Assembly (NCBI GenBank): GCA_010093485.1
Contig: MU001494.1
Coordinates: forward strand, 2,697,937-2,761,936
Source: Karstenula rhodostoma CBS 690.94
Taxonomy: Eukaryota; Ascomycota; Dothideomycetes; Pleosporales; Didymosphaeriaceae
DNA length: 64,000 bases
Direction: 5' to 3'
Shown piece by piece: positions 1 through 10,232 of this stretch. Position numbers and translations under genes: made by a program. The notes beneath the pieces are model-generated. The model did no database searches and was not told the origin of the DNA. It saw only the letters and a list, made by a program, of their open reading frames with translations. Numbering within the stretch: the stretch's first letter is position 1; every line of letters begins with the position of its first letter.

Positions 1-13
1 TGATCTAGTTAGT

Positions 14-1145
14 ATGGTGTTGATCCAAAAAGGGCTTAGCGAGATTTGTCCTGCGGCTAAAACATTTGAACCCATGCGACGACGCGTCTATTCATCGATT
101 GTTACTACGCGCCGACTCGTCTCATCTCAACAAAAGCACATCATGTGGTGGATAATCGCAGCTGCCGGGGCCGGATTCGCGTGGTCTGTGAAGGATACTC
201 CACCGCAGCCTTCACCAAGCATCGCCTTACGGAAACCCGGGTTATGGGCTCTCGGCGCATCCACGACAGCTTATGTCGGGCTTGCTGCGATGCAGGGATT
301 TCACGACCGCTGTACTGATGGTTCCTACTCTCGCAGTCTGAAGAAGAAGAAGGAGGAGTACATCTTGCGCAGGTCGTCGCCATTGGTCTCCCACAGGGGT
401 CTGTCTTTGACTATGGTTGGCCTCAACCTTGCTGTCTTTATGCACTGCCAGAGTGCTCCACGCAAGCTTTGGAGATTGGCAGACTCGCCCAGCGGCACTT
501 GGACTCTCTTGACGTGCGCATTTTGCCACAAAGATATTCAGCACCTTTCCGCCAACATGGCTTCGCTGGTCCCTGAGATACCGCATATGCTCCAAGTATG
601 CGGCCAAAGTCCCTACCAATTCATCGCCTTCTATGTATCGGCCGCGATATTCAGCTCATACGCGCAGCGCGCCGTGTCCTATATCAGATGGACACAACGG
701 TGGACTTCTCGTTTCGGCGTCGGAACGCCGCTCAGCATGGGCGCTAGCGGTGTAGCAATGGCGGTCTTCGCGGCGTCTTGCTTCGCGCAGCCTTCTTGGG
801 CCTCGCCATCATTCCTACTGTCTACATTGACGTTGGGATGGCAGGTCACTAACGATCTCAATGGACTGTTCTATAGCGACGAAGCCATTGGGTTTGCAGT
901 AAGTTTGCCTTGAACATCGCAGTCTTTGCTAAAGCTAATCGATTTACAAGGCGCATTTAGCTGGTGCTGCATTTGGGGCCATGTACGCCTACTTCAACGC
1001 TGACTGCTATATCTGGTCCAAACTTGTCCGCCTCTTTAGCGGGATTAGAAGCGGTCGAAATCTCCCCAAGCCTCCTACACAAACCATTCACCACGACAAC
1101 CTCGACTTGAATGAAATCGTTCGCCGATTAAACGAGTCAGCTTGA
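14..1145 (+). CDS. Rhomboid-family intramembrane serine protease
   Basis: Two exons (14-898, 951-1145) around a 52 bp GTAAGT...ACAAG intron give 359 residues. The protein has the rhomboid signature: a helix with HLSAN (His177, Asn181), the catalytic serine in GASG (Ser245) and the catalytic His297 in AHLAGAAFGA, the first residues of exon 2. Rhomboids cut single-pass membrane proteins inside the bilayer. The N terminus after Met21 (ATG at 74) is rich in Arg, Ser and Thr without acidic residues, like a mitochondrial presequence, so a Pcp1/PARL-type inner-membrane protease is likely and 74 may be the true start. An upstream exon outside the window cannot be excluded. The gene converges on the F-box-like gene at 1205. 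Family call is firm; mitochondrial location is inference. Confidence 0.82.
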
Positions 1146-1204
1146 ACACACTGGCCCAGACTCGGACCGGTACTCACATTGCGCTGTCTCCGTGCACTTT
1201 TGAC

Positions 1205-2122
1205 TCACGCCTCCTTGCGTCTCAGCAACGCAGCTTCCAGCGCCTCTCCCATCTTCTGGGCACACTCACTAGAGCAGTTCCAGTCCCAGATATACTGGAT
1301 CTTCTGGAAACCGTTCTTCCTCGACCATGTCCCCGTGTGTCCAGGACAGACTACGCCCAACACGCTCACGGCGACCTCCTCAATATTGGGAAACGCCGTC
1401 TCCATCAAGCTCAGCTGTTGGATGAAGGCACCACGCTTAGGGTCGCAGTATGCACCCGAAACATGACCCTCATCCGTGCCATTGCGGAGCAGCGCCAAAT
1501 TTGTAGTCTCCTGGAAGTCGACATGGAACTCGAAACGGCGGAGCGAGGTGAATGAAACTTGCCATGCTATTCGTCGTGCGCCTGTCTCTTCGAGGGCGGC
1601 GGTGAGAGGATCATTTGAACGTCCGAGCCGCAAGCCTGTCTGGTATCGGAACAGCGCAGCCCAAGAACATGAACCATCAAGCATATTCATGGCGCAGATG
1701 GACTCAGGAAAGAACCAGATATTGAGAGCTGTAATGTCCCTGCAGAAGCGTGCGTTGGGATGCTTGAGGACGTTGTTGCGGAGATGCGGCCTAAGTATGC
1801 ACGTGAAGCGATTCGGGGAGTAGACGCCGTGAATAAGGACAAATTGGTTCTGCTGGTAGAGATAGAGCGCTTGCGAAGACATGCGCTTGTTGACAAGGAG
1901 GAGTGGAAGTAGGTCCTTCGAGGCTCTAGGTTGCGAGGTAACCGATACGGCCCACGTTACTTTGGCAATGGGGGCGAGGATCTGCAGTTGGATCTCGTTG
2001 GGCAAGGCGCTCCATGATTTTGGTTTACGTCCATCGCAGTATATTCCAGACGTGAACATTGGAATAGCCGGGTCTCCTGCGTGGAACGAAGAGGGTCCTG
2101 AGGGTGGCGATGCTGGTGCCAT
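1205..2122 (-). CDS. F-box-like hypothetical protein
   Basis: Single-exon ORF of 305 residues starting at ATG 2122. Residues about 38-75 (SALPNEIQLQILAPI...LLPLLLVNKRMSSQAL) follow the leucine-rich pattern of degenerate F-box-like domains common in filamentous fungi, with an L-P-x-E-I-x-L-x-I core. The rest has no motif I recognise but contains hydrophobic beta-type stretches (for example ITALNIWFF, LRRFEFHVDF) typical of the C-terminal part of these expanded families. If functional it would recruit substrates to an SCF ubiquitin ligase through Skp1; that is inferred from the family only. It ends 60 bp from the convergent rhomboid gene. The coding frame has codon use like its neighbours and no stops. 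Confidence 0.6.
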   Translation of the reverse strand: MAPASPPSGPSSFHAGDPAIPMFTSGIYCDGRKPKSWSALPNEIQLQILAPIAKVTWAVSVTSQPRASKDLLPLLLVNKRMSSQALYLYQQNQFVLIHGVYSPNRFTCILRPHLRNNVLKHPNARFCRDITALNIWFFPESICAMNMLDGSCSWAALFRYQTGLRLGRSNDPLTAALEETGARRIAWQVSFTSLRRFEFHVDFQETTNLALLRNGTDEGHVSGAYCDPKRGAFIQQLSLMETAFPNIEEVAVSVLGVVCPGHTGTWSRKNGFQKIQYIWDWNCSSECAQKMGEALEAALLRRKEA

Positions 2123-3068
2123 GGTTGTGGAGCAGCTGGCGGCGGCCGTCGTCAGCGGCCAACGTTGCGCCCTAATTCACAAAACTCCGGCTTGGAAGAA
2201 CAAAATATATGGGAGGAGTGCGGGTGGGGTGATGTCCTTACCTAAGGCGTTGAGTCGAGGTAACACTTGAGAGCTTTCGGGTCGTCAGTAGCTGGGGCGC
2301 TCAAAGTTGCGCGCTCATTCTCAGAGCTCCTGATCGAAGAACAAGACACGTTGGGCATAATAGCGAAGAGCAGGGGGTGGAGGGGATAATGTCCTTACCT
2401 GTGGTATTGAGGCGACGAGCTGAGGTAGAGTTTGGTGCAGGAAAGCTAAAAGAGGAAGCAGCGCGCAGATTCAAAAACCGAGACAACTTTTTGATAGCGG
2501 CAGTCTTGGCGCGAGTGCGGGGAAACCTCGTTCACTTGGGACTTTGAGTCGCGCCATGCCGAGTGCGTTGGCTTGTCAACATAGCCTGGAGCTGCCAGGC
2601 AATAGCAAACGCGCGCTCGCCCATTGGCGCTCACTGGAGTCTTGTTACCTAAGCGACATAGACGGACGGAGTCAACCAGATCTCGCTACCTCACAGCTCT
2701 GGCGATGGAGGTCCATAGCCTCGACCTGGATTCCATAGCACGACAACGATAGCAACAGTCTCATGCCTTCGCCCTCCCTCTTAGAAGCCACGGCCGACCG
2801 ACTTAGAATGCCACAGTTATGGTTCCCCCGCCCATCTGTACGGCCTAGTTCTCGTATGCAGAAGACATCGATTAAAATACCAGTGTTGGTATCCTCGGGT
2901 GCTTTTGCAAACCACGGCATAACGCAATGACCAAACTCAATGGAGTCAATCCGAAAAGATATAATACAAGTTTATGGGCAGTACCAACCTACTGAGATAG
3001 TTACATATCAGGCAAATCTTTAACATTCGCGTATGCTCGCTATCGCACAAGTCCATTCTCGGTGTAAT

Positions 3069-3240
3069 CTAATCACCACTCCCACCGCCATCTTCTACAA
3101 GCGACGCAGCGTGCTCAAAAATCCTCTCATTTGGTACACACTCCGCACCCAGCTCCGGCATCGTCCCATCCAAGAAGTACTGCCTAAGAAGTCCGCGAAA
3201 GATCCCTGCTTTGACTGCGCAGAGATGGCGGCGTACATGT
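3069..3240 (-). pseudogene. Remnant of a TAP-like serine hydrolase C terminus
   Basis: On the minus strand a frame ending at TAG 3071-3069 reads GIFRGLLRQYFLDGTMPELG followed by AECVPNERIFEHAA. From memory this resembles the C-terminal segment of TAP-like alpha/beta hydrolases (peptidase S33 family), where a Y-x-x-D/N-G-x-L-P-E-x-G-x-x-C pattern is typical. No upstream nucleophile elbow or start is in frame, so I read it as a decayed fragment. A chance resemblance is possible. Confidence 0.3.
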
Positions 3241-3661
3241 CCTCGGGTGAAGAGGGAGTCTGAGCAAGCGATACCTTGGAGGTTGTTGATGTCGTAGCTA
3301 CATCCTTAACACCAGATTGTTCCTTGCTACGTGCTTGATCAGTTACAGTTGCAGATTGGTGTCATGAAAGAAAAATCCGTATAGTCGAGCGGGAGTTCAA
3401 GGGTTGCGCAGTGACTGGTTCTGCATCTTTGTCTGTAGTGCTTTTGCTAAATCCAAGGTCGCATAAAGCCCATTTCAATGTCGACTTCGACGAGTTTCAT
3501 GTGCCACATGGTAGCGCTGAAACTAGGCTGAGGAAGATTGCCAACGTTGCACTACACTTGAAGGATTTAGATATTAGTAGTCGTTGGTGTAAGTACTGAA
3601 TAAGGTTGAAGGTGCGATTGTGCACCTCTTATCCACAATTCCCATTGCAATACCTATGGTA

Positions 3662-3786
3662 CAGTCAACTAGCAGGTGCGGGATACTAGCTTGTCAAGGT
3701 TCGCAAAGCTCTTGAGTAGTCTTTTACAAGCAATTTACACCCTGCTGAGTGGGGCTCATCAGTCTCCCGAGCCTCCTGGGACACTG
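3662..3786. mobile_element. MITE copy 1 (TA target site, degenerate TIRs)
   Basis: A 125 bp element flanked by TA on both sides (3660-3661 and 3787-3788), beginning CAGT and ending ACTG. The interior shares long near-identical blocks with 55249-55381, including GTCAAGGTTCGCAAAGC and GGTCTTTTACA-like and CCCTGCTRAGTGGG-like segments. Its terminal inverted repeats are more eroded than in the other copy. TA duplication plus CAG termini is characteristic of Tc1/mariner-type non-autonomous elements. No transposase is present in the window. Confidence 0.72.
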
Positions 3787-4569
3787 TATGCGATGGCGTC
3801 CTTGACGTTGCCAGTGTATTGGGAGGCCATCGCTGTAGTGAGCACAGACGACATGCCAAGGTTGGTAGTGACAAAGATACCCGATGAGCCTCTTCGCGGT
3901 ATGTTGATCACTTTCCTATTTGGGTGACCATTTTGTCCAGCTGTCCCATTGGAGGCTACAAGGCTGAGGCTTCGACCCACAAAGCCGGTTTTTCCGAATA
4001 TTGGGGCTGAATGTTAGACGATCCACCCTCGTGGGGGGGATTTTTATGGTCAAGATCTGGAGAGACGCGAGGTTCTGCATCTTCCCAAAATGAACTTTGC
4101 CCTTATTTCGCTCTGTTTGTGCGGACATACACAGCGCTTTATTGCTTGCTGTGCGTGCTCACATCCTCGTCTGATTTACGATTCTTGTACCGGTTTGTTT
4201 TGCTAGAGGAACAAGCCAGTGCCACATTCCAAATCAAGTCAGTCCAAAAGAAGAAGTCATGACGGCGTTTAGAAGCAAACCAACATAACACAATGGTGGT
4301 GTCGAGGTTCAGTGGAACAACGGAGTGCAGCGTGCAGCGTGATCTGGGAGTATTCCACCAAAGAGGCAAGCCGAGGCAAAGCGACTCTGGTGGGGTACGG
4401 TTGGTACCTCATCCCACTTCAAGCCCCATTTGCAAGCAACCCAACAGCACTACGGTAAGCCCCGACGCCCCAATCCGGGCCGTATCGCGTGAGACATCTA
4501 CACAGTAATACAGCGATCTTCAATACTTCCGCTGCAGTTACGCCCCAGGAACTAATCATCTACCACACA

Positions 4570-5552
4570 ATGGCACAAACGGAAGGCCTCACGCCTGAAC
4601 AGCTCTCGTTTTTTAACGACAATGGCTACCTACTCGTCCCCGACGCGCTATCTCAGGGCACAGTCAAAGAGCTGTTGCAGGACACGAACAAGATGCTGGA
4701 TGAGTTCTCGCTTGACGACCACCCCATGACGAAGTTCGCGACTGGGGGCGACGACGGCGAAGGACATGTTGGCGACAGCTACTTCCTCGATTCTGGGGAC
4801 AAGGTGCGATTCTTCTTCGAAGAAGGTATGTGTGTATCTGAGCTGCTTCTATGTGTGCGAGTCTAAGCAGACGTCCAGAGGCCTTCGACAAGTCCGGTAA
4901 CCTTACCAAGCCAAAACAACGCGCCATCAACAAGATCGGCCACTACCTGCACGAGCTCTCGCCTTCGTTCCGCAATATCTCACTCTCCCCCCGCAATGCC
5001 GCCATCGCGCGCTCCCTCGGCTTCAGCGACCCGCGATGCCTGCAGTCCATGATAATTTGCAAACAGCCACACATAGGCGCCGAAGTCCGCCCACACCAAG
5101 ACAGCACGTTCTTGTATACAGACCCGCCAAGTGCGGTCGGCTGGTGGTATGCGCTGGAAGACGCGACGGCTGAGAACGGTTGTCTGAGCTTTGCAGCAGG
5201 CAGCCACAAGCGGGCACCTGTGGCGAAGCGATTTGTACGGACAGGAAAGGACGACGGCGCGGAAGGCACGGGCTTCATCAATAACGAGGGCCCGCAATTC
5301 CCTAAAGCGCTGCAGCGGGAGCAGAACGGTGCGACGAACGGCGAGTTGAAGGAGGAGGAGTATACGATGGGCGAGGTCAAGGCGGGCACGCTGGTGCTGA
5401 TACACGGAAACATTTTACATCGAAGTGAGAAGAACAGCAGCGACAAGAGCCGCTTCATATATACGTTCCATGTAATTGAGGGGACCCAAACGTATGACAA
5501 GAAGAACTGGCTGCAGCCGCCGGAGCAGGGGTTTTCGAAGCTGGCACCGTAG
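4570..5552 (+). CDS. Phytanoyl-CoA dioxygenase (PhyH) family protein
   Basis: Two exons (4570-4825, 4879-5552) around a 53 bp intron give 309 residues. The protein is a Fe(II)/2-oxoglutarate oxygenase of the PhyH family: the iron-binding H158-x-D160 lies in VRPHQDSTFLY, a distal His266 in GTLVLIHGNILHRS, and Arg277 eleven residues later fits the 2-oxoglutarate contact. The N terminus (LTPEQLSFFNDNGYLLVPDAL) is the usual opening helix-strand of the family. Fungal members act on varied substrates, and phytanoyl-CoA itself is only one possibility. I see no clear C-terminal peroxisomal SKL-type signal; the protein ends in LAP. An in-frame upstream extension exists from 4489, but the ATG at 4570 gives the normal family start. 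Confidence 0.85.
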
Positions 5553-5585
5553 TACGAAGGAACGAGAATGGCATTGCTGTTGAGA

Positions 5586-6187
5586 CTATGACTTGCTTTG
5601 CACACATAGTGCTATTCCGGCAAGCACAAAGGCCATGCCTATCCATGTATCTGCGCTCTGTTAGCTCGTGCAACTCAATGCCGCGTCCTGTTGCCGTCCT
5701 GTATAATGTCGTACTATAACTTCGGAGTGGCAGAACGTACCTCTGCTTATAATCTTCTTTTCCGCCCACCACTCTCCCAACACTGTAAATAGAAACGCCA
5801 ACGAATTCGTGATCGGTACGGTAAGACTCAATTCTGTCGTCATCAGTCTCCACCCACACATATCAACTCCTCTTCTTGAAGCTTACCAGCTTGCCCAATC
5901 AATATGAAGAACCAAATGCTCCCCGTCACGTTTACCAAAAACGGCACCGCATACGCCGGCCTGCTAAGCACACCGATGACCGCATACCATATCCCCAGAG
6001 CCTTCCGCTTCAGCCACGAATTATTCGGGTCTGTAAGCGATGGTCTCGCTGGGGGGGTATAGTTTATGGCTGCACGGCGCATGAAGGGCGTCGTAAGACC
6101 CCAGCACGCGCCAACCATGAGGAAGCCTAGTATCCAGCGAAAGACAGATGGCTGTGCAGCAGGCGTGGTGGGCGTGTCGGGATCCAT
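5586..6187 (-). CDS. TMEM234-family small membrane protein
   Basis: Three exons on the minus strand (6187-5887, 5833-5741, 5650-5586) join in phase to 152 residues. The two introns are 53 and 90 bp. Splicing gives the run ...FFILIGQAELSLTVPITNSLAFLFT..., matching the conserved D/E-L-S/T-L-A/T-V-P-x-x-N-S-L motif of TMEM234 (UPF0546) proteins, which look like half of a drug/metabolite transporter with four helices. Segments WILGFLMVGACWGLT, AYAVPFLVNVTGSIWFFILI, the motif helix and WIGMAFVLAGIALCV are the four predicted membrane spans. An N-terminal PFMRRA motif after the first helix is also typical. The role is unknown. The gene converges tail to tail on the dioxygenase, with 33 bp between stops. 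Confidence 0.78.
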
Positions 6188-7539
6188 TGTGCTGGTCTGC
6201 GGGTGCTAACCTCTGTTGGGTACGATGCGGTGCTATCAAGAAACGTGAAAAGCAAGAAAAAGACGGGCGGCACGACCCAGAATGTTGTGCGCGGGGGCTG
6301 CTGTGCGTCGTGAGCCTCGTGTTGTCGATGCCGCCCACCAAACGTATGGGAGACGTGATTCATCGTTCGGAGCGGCCGCGAAGATACGGAGCAGGCATGG
6401 TCCGTGCGCTCAACGCCTTCATTCATCATCAACCTCATCTCTCTACGGGCATGGCCGTCACATCAACCGTCGAACCACATCCGGGAATACAATCCTGAGT
6501 TCCATGCGCTAGTTTCAACAAGTGCTGCTACCCAATGACGCGTAGTACCGCGATTGTCTCTTTCGATAGCTGAACTGTGACCCTGAGGGAGCTAGTCTCA
6601 CCCACAGTAACAGAACCTTTCATCCGTTACCATGGACCTCTCATTGCGCACATTATCTCCTATCGAACTGCCCCCTCTAATCGAATTGCGTTGAGTCATG
6701 GCTCAAACTTCCATCCTCTTGAATCAAAGTATTGCTCGCCAGTTGCTTGGGCACTCGACTGTTTGCGGCCTGCAGTCAGTTCATTCCATCCAGCTGGGAC
6801 AGCAGCGGCCGAAGATTCACCAGCCACCTCGACTTTCGGCATTCGATAGCGATACGCACTGTGAAGAGATATTGCAAGAGGGAATCAATGTGCCTGGACG
6901 CCAGCCCGCCGTATGAGACTCCTTTCAGAGACCGGGACTGTCTGTCACTGCAGTAGCCAGTGCGACACGCGCCTGCTATACGCGCACTGAGCGATCAGAA
7001 CGCTTCCTGGCCAAAGGATTATCCTGCGGGGTGCCCCGCGGTTGCTGAGTGACAGGCGGCTGGGACCAGGAATGCAACGTGGAGACCCGCAAAGTGGCTG
7101 TTTGCGGCTTGCAACCCACATCGCCACACCTGCAGTATTGCCAGCCTCCCGCAAGCCTAGTCGACCGTTTGACTTGCAGGCAGACTACGCAAACTATCCA
7201 ACCGGCCGTACCGGCACAAGTGTATTGGCTCATGTCTACACACATTCCTCACTCATTCACTAAGTATAGCACCGAGCATTCCAGGAACCGATGAGGCTGG
7301 CAAGAAACCCATCGCACCACCATGCAGCGGTATATATCGAGTATAGGTTTGTTCGCCTATTTGCTTACCATGTTTGCTTTTCGTACCATTGGCGCGTTCG
7401 TCCCAGTTGTTGCTACGTCCCTCTGCAAGGTACAATAGCCACTTTTACACGCTCTACTTCGCCCCCTCGCGCAAAACTTGCATCGCGTCCCACTCCCAGC
7501 AACCTGGTACTCCCAGCACACGTGAAAGTCAGCACCTTC
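6188..7539. promoter_or_regulatory. Divergent promoter region of the TMEM234-like gene and wetA
   Basis: 1.35 kb between the start of the minus-strand TMEM234-like gene and the wetA start. No ORF in it looks coding. It contains three CATTCC hexamers (6783-6788, 7243-7248, 7277-7282) matching the CATTCY consensus known for the conidiation regulator AbaA. The segment 7291-7539 is in frame with wetA but reads like leader sequence. Confidence 0.5.
7243..7282 (+). promoter_or_regulatory. Pair of AbaA-type CATTCY sites upstream of wetA
   Basis: CATTCC occurs at 7243-7248 and 7277-7282, about 260-300 bp before the wetA ATG, with a third copy at 6783-6788. AbaA (TEA/ATTS domain) is known to bind CATTCY and to activate wetA in Aspergillus. 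Occupancy here is inference from the hexamers alone. Confidence 0.35.
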
Positions 7540-9252
7540 ATGACCTCCATCTTCGCACCATCCAGCTTCCCAATGCGGACAAACGTCGACAAAGAGATCG
7601 AGGCTATCGACCTGGATCAACTATTTGACCAAACCGTTGAGACAGGCTTGTTTCAGCAGTATACCGATGCTACCACGGGCCCTTCCAGCTCCGAGGATCT
7701 CTCGTATCTCTTCGAGGAGCCTTCCTCGAACAGGAGTAACCTGTGCGACACGACAGCCTTGCCCAATTGGGGCACGTCGAACGAGGGTGTTGCTTGGCAT
7801 AAGGCTATCCACAAACTTGGGGAACAAAACGTAGCCTCGCCCCTCATTGACAACAACTTTTCCTCGGTATACCCCCAGAGCGACGGCAAGGCCAGCTTAA
7901 GCGATCCGTTGTTGTGCAATTTCGAGGAACTGTTCATTTTGGACGACTTCGATTCACGGCCTGCCTCCCAGCCTCCCACGCCCAAAGCGCAGGTCGAGAA
8001 GCCTACCCGGAAGGCTAGGTCTAGTCCGGACCGGTCAATTCGTCACGGGGTTCATAAGACTGCTCACAAGAAGTCTGCGAGTGCGGGCAACATTGTCAAG
8101 ATGATGCATCCTTCAACCTACCGTGCAGGCCTCCAGGACATCTGGTCCCGCAAACTCGACAACTCCACCGAAACCTTCAACCTTCACATGCCAGCACACA
8201 ACATCCACTCGTCGCCTCCATCAGGCAAGCTCGTCCAGGACGAACACTCGAACAACTACTTCCCCCGTGAGCCGCAGCCTTACACCATTGCCGTGTCTCC
8301 ATTGGCGGGCGACTCTGGGTCTTCACCAAGTATTCATTCTGCAAACTACCAGCTTACACCTCAACCATCACCAGCGGTTGATCAAAATGGCATGACAAAC
8401 GCATTTCAGTTTTCCAACGACGGGATGACCGGCGCGTACATCACCAATGCAGCTCTTTCAGCCTTGCAAACCCCACCCCCATCAAATCGGATGCCTAGCT
8501 CAGCCTGGGGATCCGACACATCACCCAACGTAGACTTCGGCTCATTCTCTTCATCACCGGATTTCCATTCCACCACAAAGACCACCGGTTGGTGGAACGG
8601 CCCCAATGCACATGCAAACCCCGTACCCGTCACGGGATCCTCGACACCTTCCACATATCAAGGCTCGCAGTCACGGTCAGCCAGCCAAAACATGGGTTTC
8701 AGCTCATCCTCCAGCTCAGTAACAGGCCTGGGCATCTCCTGCGACAGCGCGAGCTTCGGTGCGTACGCCCCAGAGCTCAACGCTAGTCAAAATGGCATGT
8801 CACATGCCGTCCCGTCCTTCGACATGCCCCCCTACGCCGCCGTCTACCCCACCACACCCGGAATCCCCATAGGCCACGGGCCCGCCAACCCGCCCTCCCG
8901 TTCGCCCTCTCTCTCGCCACAGCCGCGCTTCACCCGGCGCAGGCACTTGTCGCATCCGCACAACCGCGCCGCGTCCCGCCGCAAGTCGTCGGGGTCCAGC
9001 CAGCACTCTGCGCACGCGGGTGCGCGGGGCGTGTCTCTGGGCGGCGGGTTCGTCAACTTCACGCCGGACGACAGCCGGAAGATCCTCACCGGGGTGGCGC
9101 CGAGCGGGAGTTCGAAGACGAAGGCGCGGCGGGAGAAGGAGGCCGCAGAGAAGCGGCGGAAGCTGAGCCAGGCGGCGGTGCAGGCCGTCATAGAGGCGGG
9201 GGGTGATCTGTGGAGGTTGGAGAAGGAGGGGCTGCTTGCGCTGGAGGGTTAG
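7540..9252 (+). CDS. wetA: Conidiation regulator WetA
   Basis: One open exon; with the ATG at 7540 the protein has 570 residues, close to known WetA proteins. The frame is open back to 7291, but the stretch before 7540 does not resemble WetA. The C-terminal block (VNFTPDDSRKILTGVAPSGS, then SKTKARREKEAAEKRRKLSQ and a final AGGDLWRLE) is the strongly conserved WetA/ESC1-type region. The middle is Ser/Pro-rich and disordered, and the N terminus has an acidic motif (IEAIDLDQLFDQ). WetA is the late regulator of conidium maturation, acting after BrlA and AbaA and controlling spore-wall and metabolic genes. The upstream region carries AbaA-type CATTCC sites. Codon use becomes very GC-rich near the 3' end. 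Confidence 0.9.
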   Translation: MTSIFAPSSFPMRTNVDKEIEAIDLDQLFDQTVETGLFQQYTDATTGPSSSEDLSYLFEEPSSNRSNLCDTTALPNWGTSNEGVAWHKAIHKLGEQNVASPLIDNNFSSVYPQSDGKASLSDPLLCNFEELFILDDFDSRPASQPPTPKAQVEKPTRKARSSPDRSIRHGVHKTAHKKSASAGNIVKMMHPSTYRAGLQDIWSRKLDNSTETFNLHMPAHNIHSSPPSGKLVQDEHSNNYFPREPQPYTIAVSPLAGDSGSSPSIHSANYQLTPQPSPAVDQNGMTNAFQFSNDGMTGAYITNAALSALQTPPPSNRMPSSAWGSDTSPNVDFGSFSSSPDFHSTTKTTGWWNGPNAHANPVPVTGSSTPSTYQGSQSRSASQNMGFSSSSSSVTGLGISCDSASFGAYAPELNASQNGMSHAVPSFDMPPYAAVYPTTPGIPIGHGPANPPSRSPSLSPQPRFTRRRHLSHPHNRAASRRKSSGSSQHSAHAGARGVSLGGGFVNFTPDDSRKILTGVAPSGSSKTKARREKEAAEKRRKLSQAAVQAVIEAGGDLWRLEKEGLLALEG

Positions 9253-9632
9253 AGTTGTAGTGCCTGACTCCTCCATTGTTTGGGGTTGAGTTGGCGCTGT
9301 TGGACTCGCCTGATAGCATCATCAGCCTTCCTGCTTACTGCTTCGTAGATAGATACTCCTCCGCCGATGTAAGTGTCGAGGGCGGGGGCTTCCTTGTATG
9401 GTACGACTTCGCGCACGTAGCCGCGCATGGGCGGTTTCTGTGGTGTTATGGATGGGACTGGAATCGCCGGCGAGCGGCTGCGATTTGCAAATTTTTCGTT
9501 GTAGTTGCTGTGCTGGAGTGTAATGCGTCTATATCGCGACGAATACATACTGCTTTCCTCTACTGCAGACATCCATCTTCTCTCCGCCATTCTTCCCGAT
9601 AGACGCCGTGTGCCCAGTCCGATCCAGTCCAT
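9249..9632 (-). CDS. Possible small hypothetical protein downstream of wetA
   Basis: An ATG-initiated 127-residue ORF antisense to the wetA 3' flank, overlapping the wetA stop by four bases. The sequence has a basic N terminus, no membrane span and no domain I know. Residues about 60-105 (RSPAIPVPSITPQKPPMRGY onward, then YIGGGVSIYEAVSRKADDAI) look more protein-like than random. The overlap with wetA argues against it, since fungal genes seldom overlap in coding sequence. I cannot tell a real gene from a chance ORF here. Confidence 0.25.
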   Translation of the reverse strand: MDWIGLGTRRLSGRMAERRWMSAVEESSMYSSRYRRITLQHSNYNEKFANRSRSPAIPVPSITPQKPPMRGYVREVVPYKEAPALDTYIGGGVSIYEAVSRKADDAIRRVQQRQLNPKQWRSQALQL

Positions 9633-9947
9633 CTAAAGCAATACAATCACGCGAACCAACGCGTAAGACTGCGCATCATTCGCCTGTCCTCCTCTTCCGC
9701 TCCACCCAACGCCCAACCGAAGCGCAAACAGTGCTGTACAACGAGACGACACGCTACCGCTCACAGAATGCCATCTCCACAGCATCACACGCTCCTATCC
9801 ACCCTCAACCTCTTCTAAGAAAAAAACCCAACCACCACTACACGTAGACGCGACACTTCACCGTCTCTCTAAAACAACACACATCCATCCCTCAGCCAAA
9901 AGAGCACATATCCCCCCATCTTAAAACCCCAGAACCTCCCTACAAGG

Positions 9948-10232
9948 ATGCCGCCGTCCCCGCAAGAAGGCCTATCAGAGCCCGACGCGTAGGCCAATGC
10001 CCCCAAGGAGTCTGTCTTTCCTAACGCACATCTCAGCTCCGATAACTACGTACACACAGATAGCGGTGTGTCTGTAGCCATCATCGCGGCGATTGTGTTT
10101 GGATCGATTGCGGCGGTGCTGTTGGCGGGGGTGGTGTATGTGGTTTGGAGAGGGGTGCTGGGGTGGGAAAGGGGAGGGCTGGTGTGGAGGGGGCAGAGGG
10201 AAGGGTCATGGGGGAGAGGTGGGAGGGGATGA
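9948..10232 (+). CDS. Small spliced single-pass membrane protein
   Basis: ATG 9948, exon 9948-9988, a 48 bp intron with GTAGGC donor, CTAAC branch and TCTCAG acceptor, then exon 10037-10232, giving 78 residues. The product starts MPPSPQEGLSEPDASDNYVH and continues with one strong hydrophobic helix (about residues 26-47, VAIIAAIVFGSIAAVLLAGV) followed by a Gly/Arg/Trp-rich tail. The tail is low in complexity and may be partly out of the true frame; the neighbouring frame stays open further. No family is recognised. The intron consensus and the clean membrane helix are the main support. Confidence 0.4.

Larger units (their letters stand above)
2123..4569. other. Gene-poor intergenic stretch
   Basis: About 2.4 kb without a convincing intact gene. 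It holds a short minus-strand remnant of a serine hydrolase C terminus near 3069-3240 and a TA-flanked MITE at 3662-3786, both listed separately. The last few hundred bases should include the promoter of the dioxygenase gene starting at 4570. Remaining ORFs (all under 90 codons) have no recognisable domain. Confidence 0.6.

Noticed and set aside
4943..5605. 220-codon minus-strand ORF
   Set aside because: Antisense to the phytanoyl-CoA dioxygenase exon 2 and without domain features.
5834..5886. Alternative 20 bp intron in the TMEM234-like gene
   Set aside because: A 20 bp intron is too short; using the CAG acceptor at 5836-5834 gives a 53 bp intron, correct phase and the conserved ELSLTVP motif.
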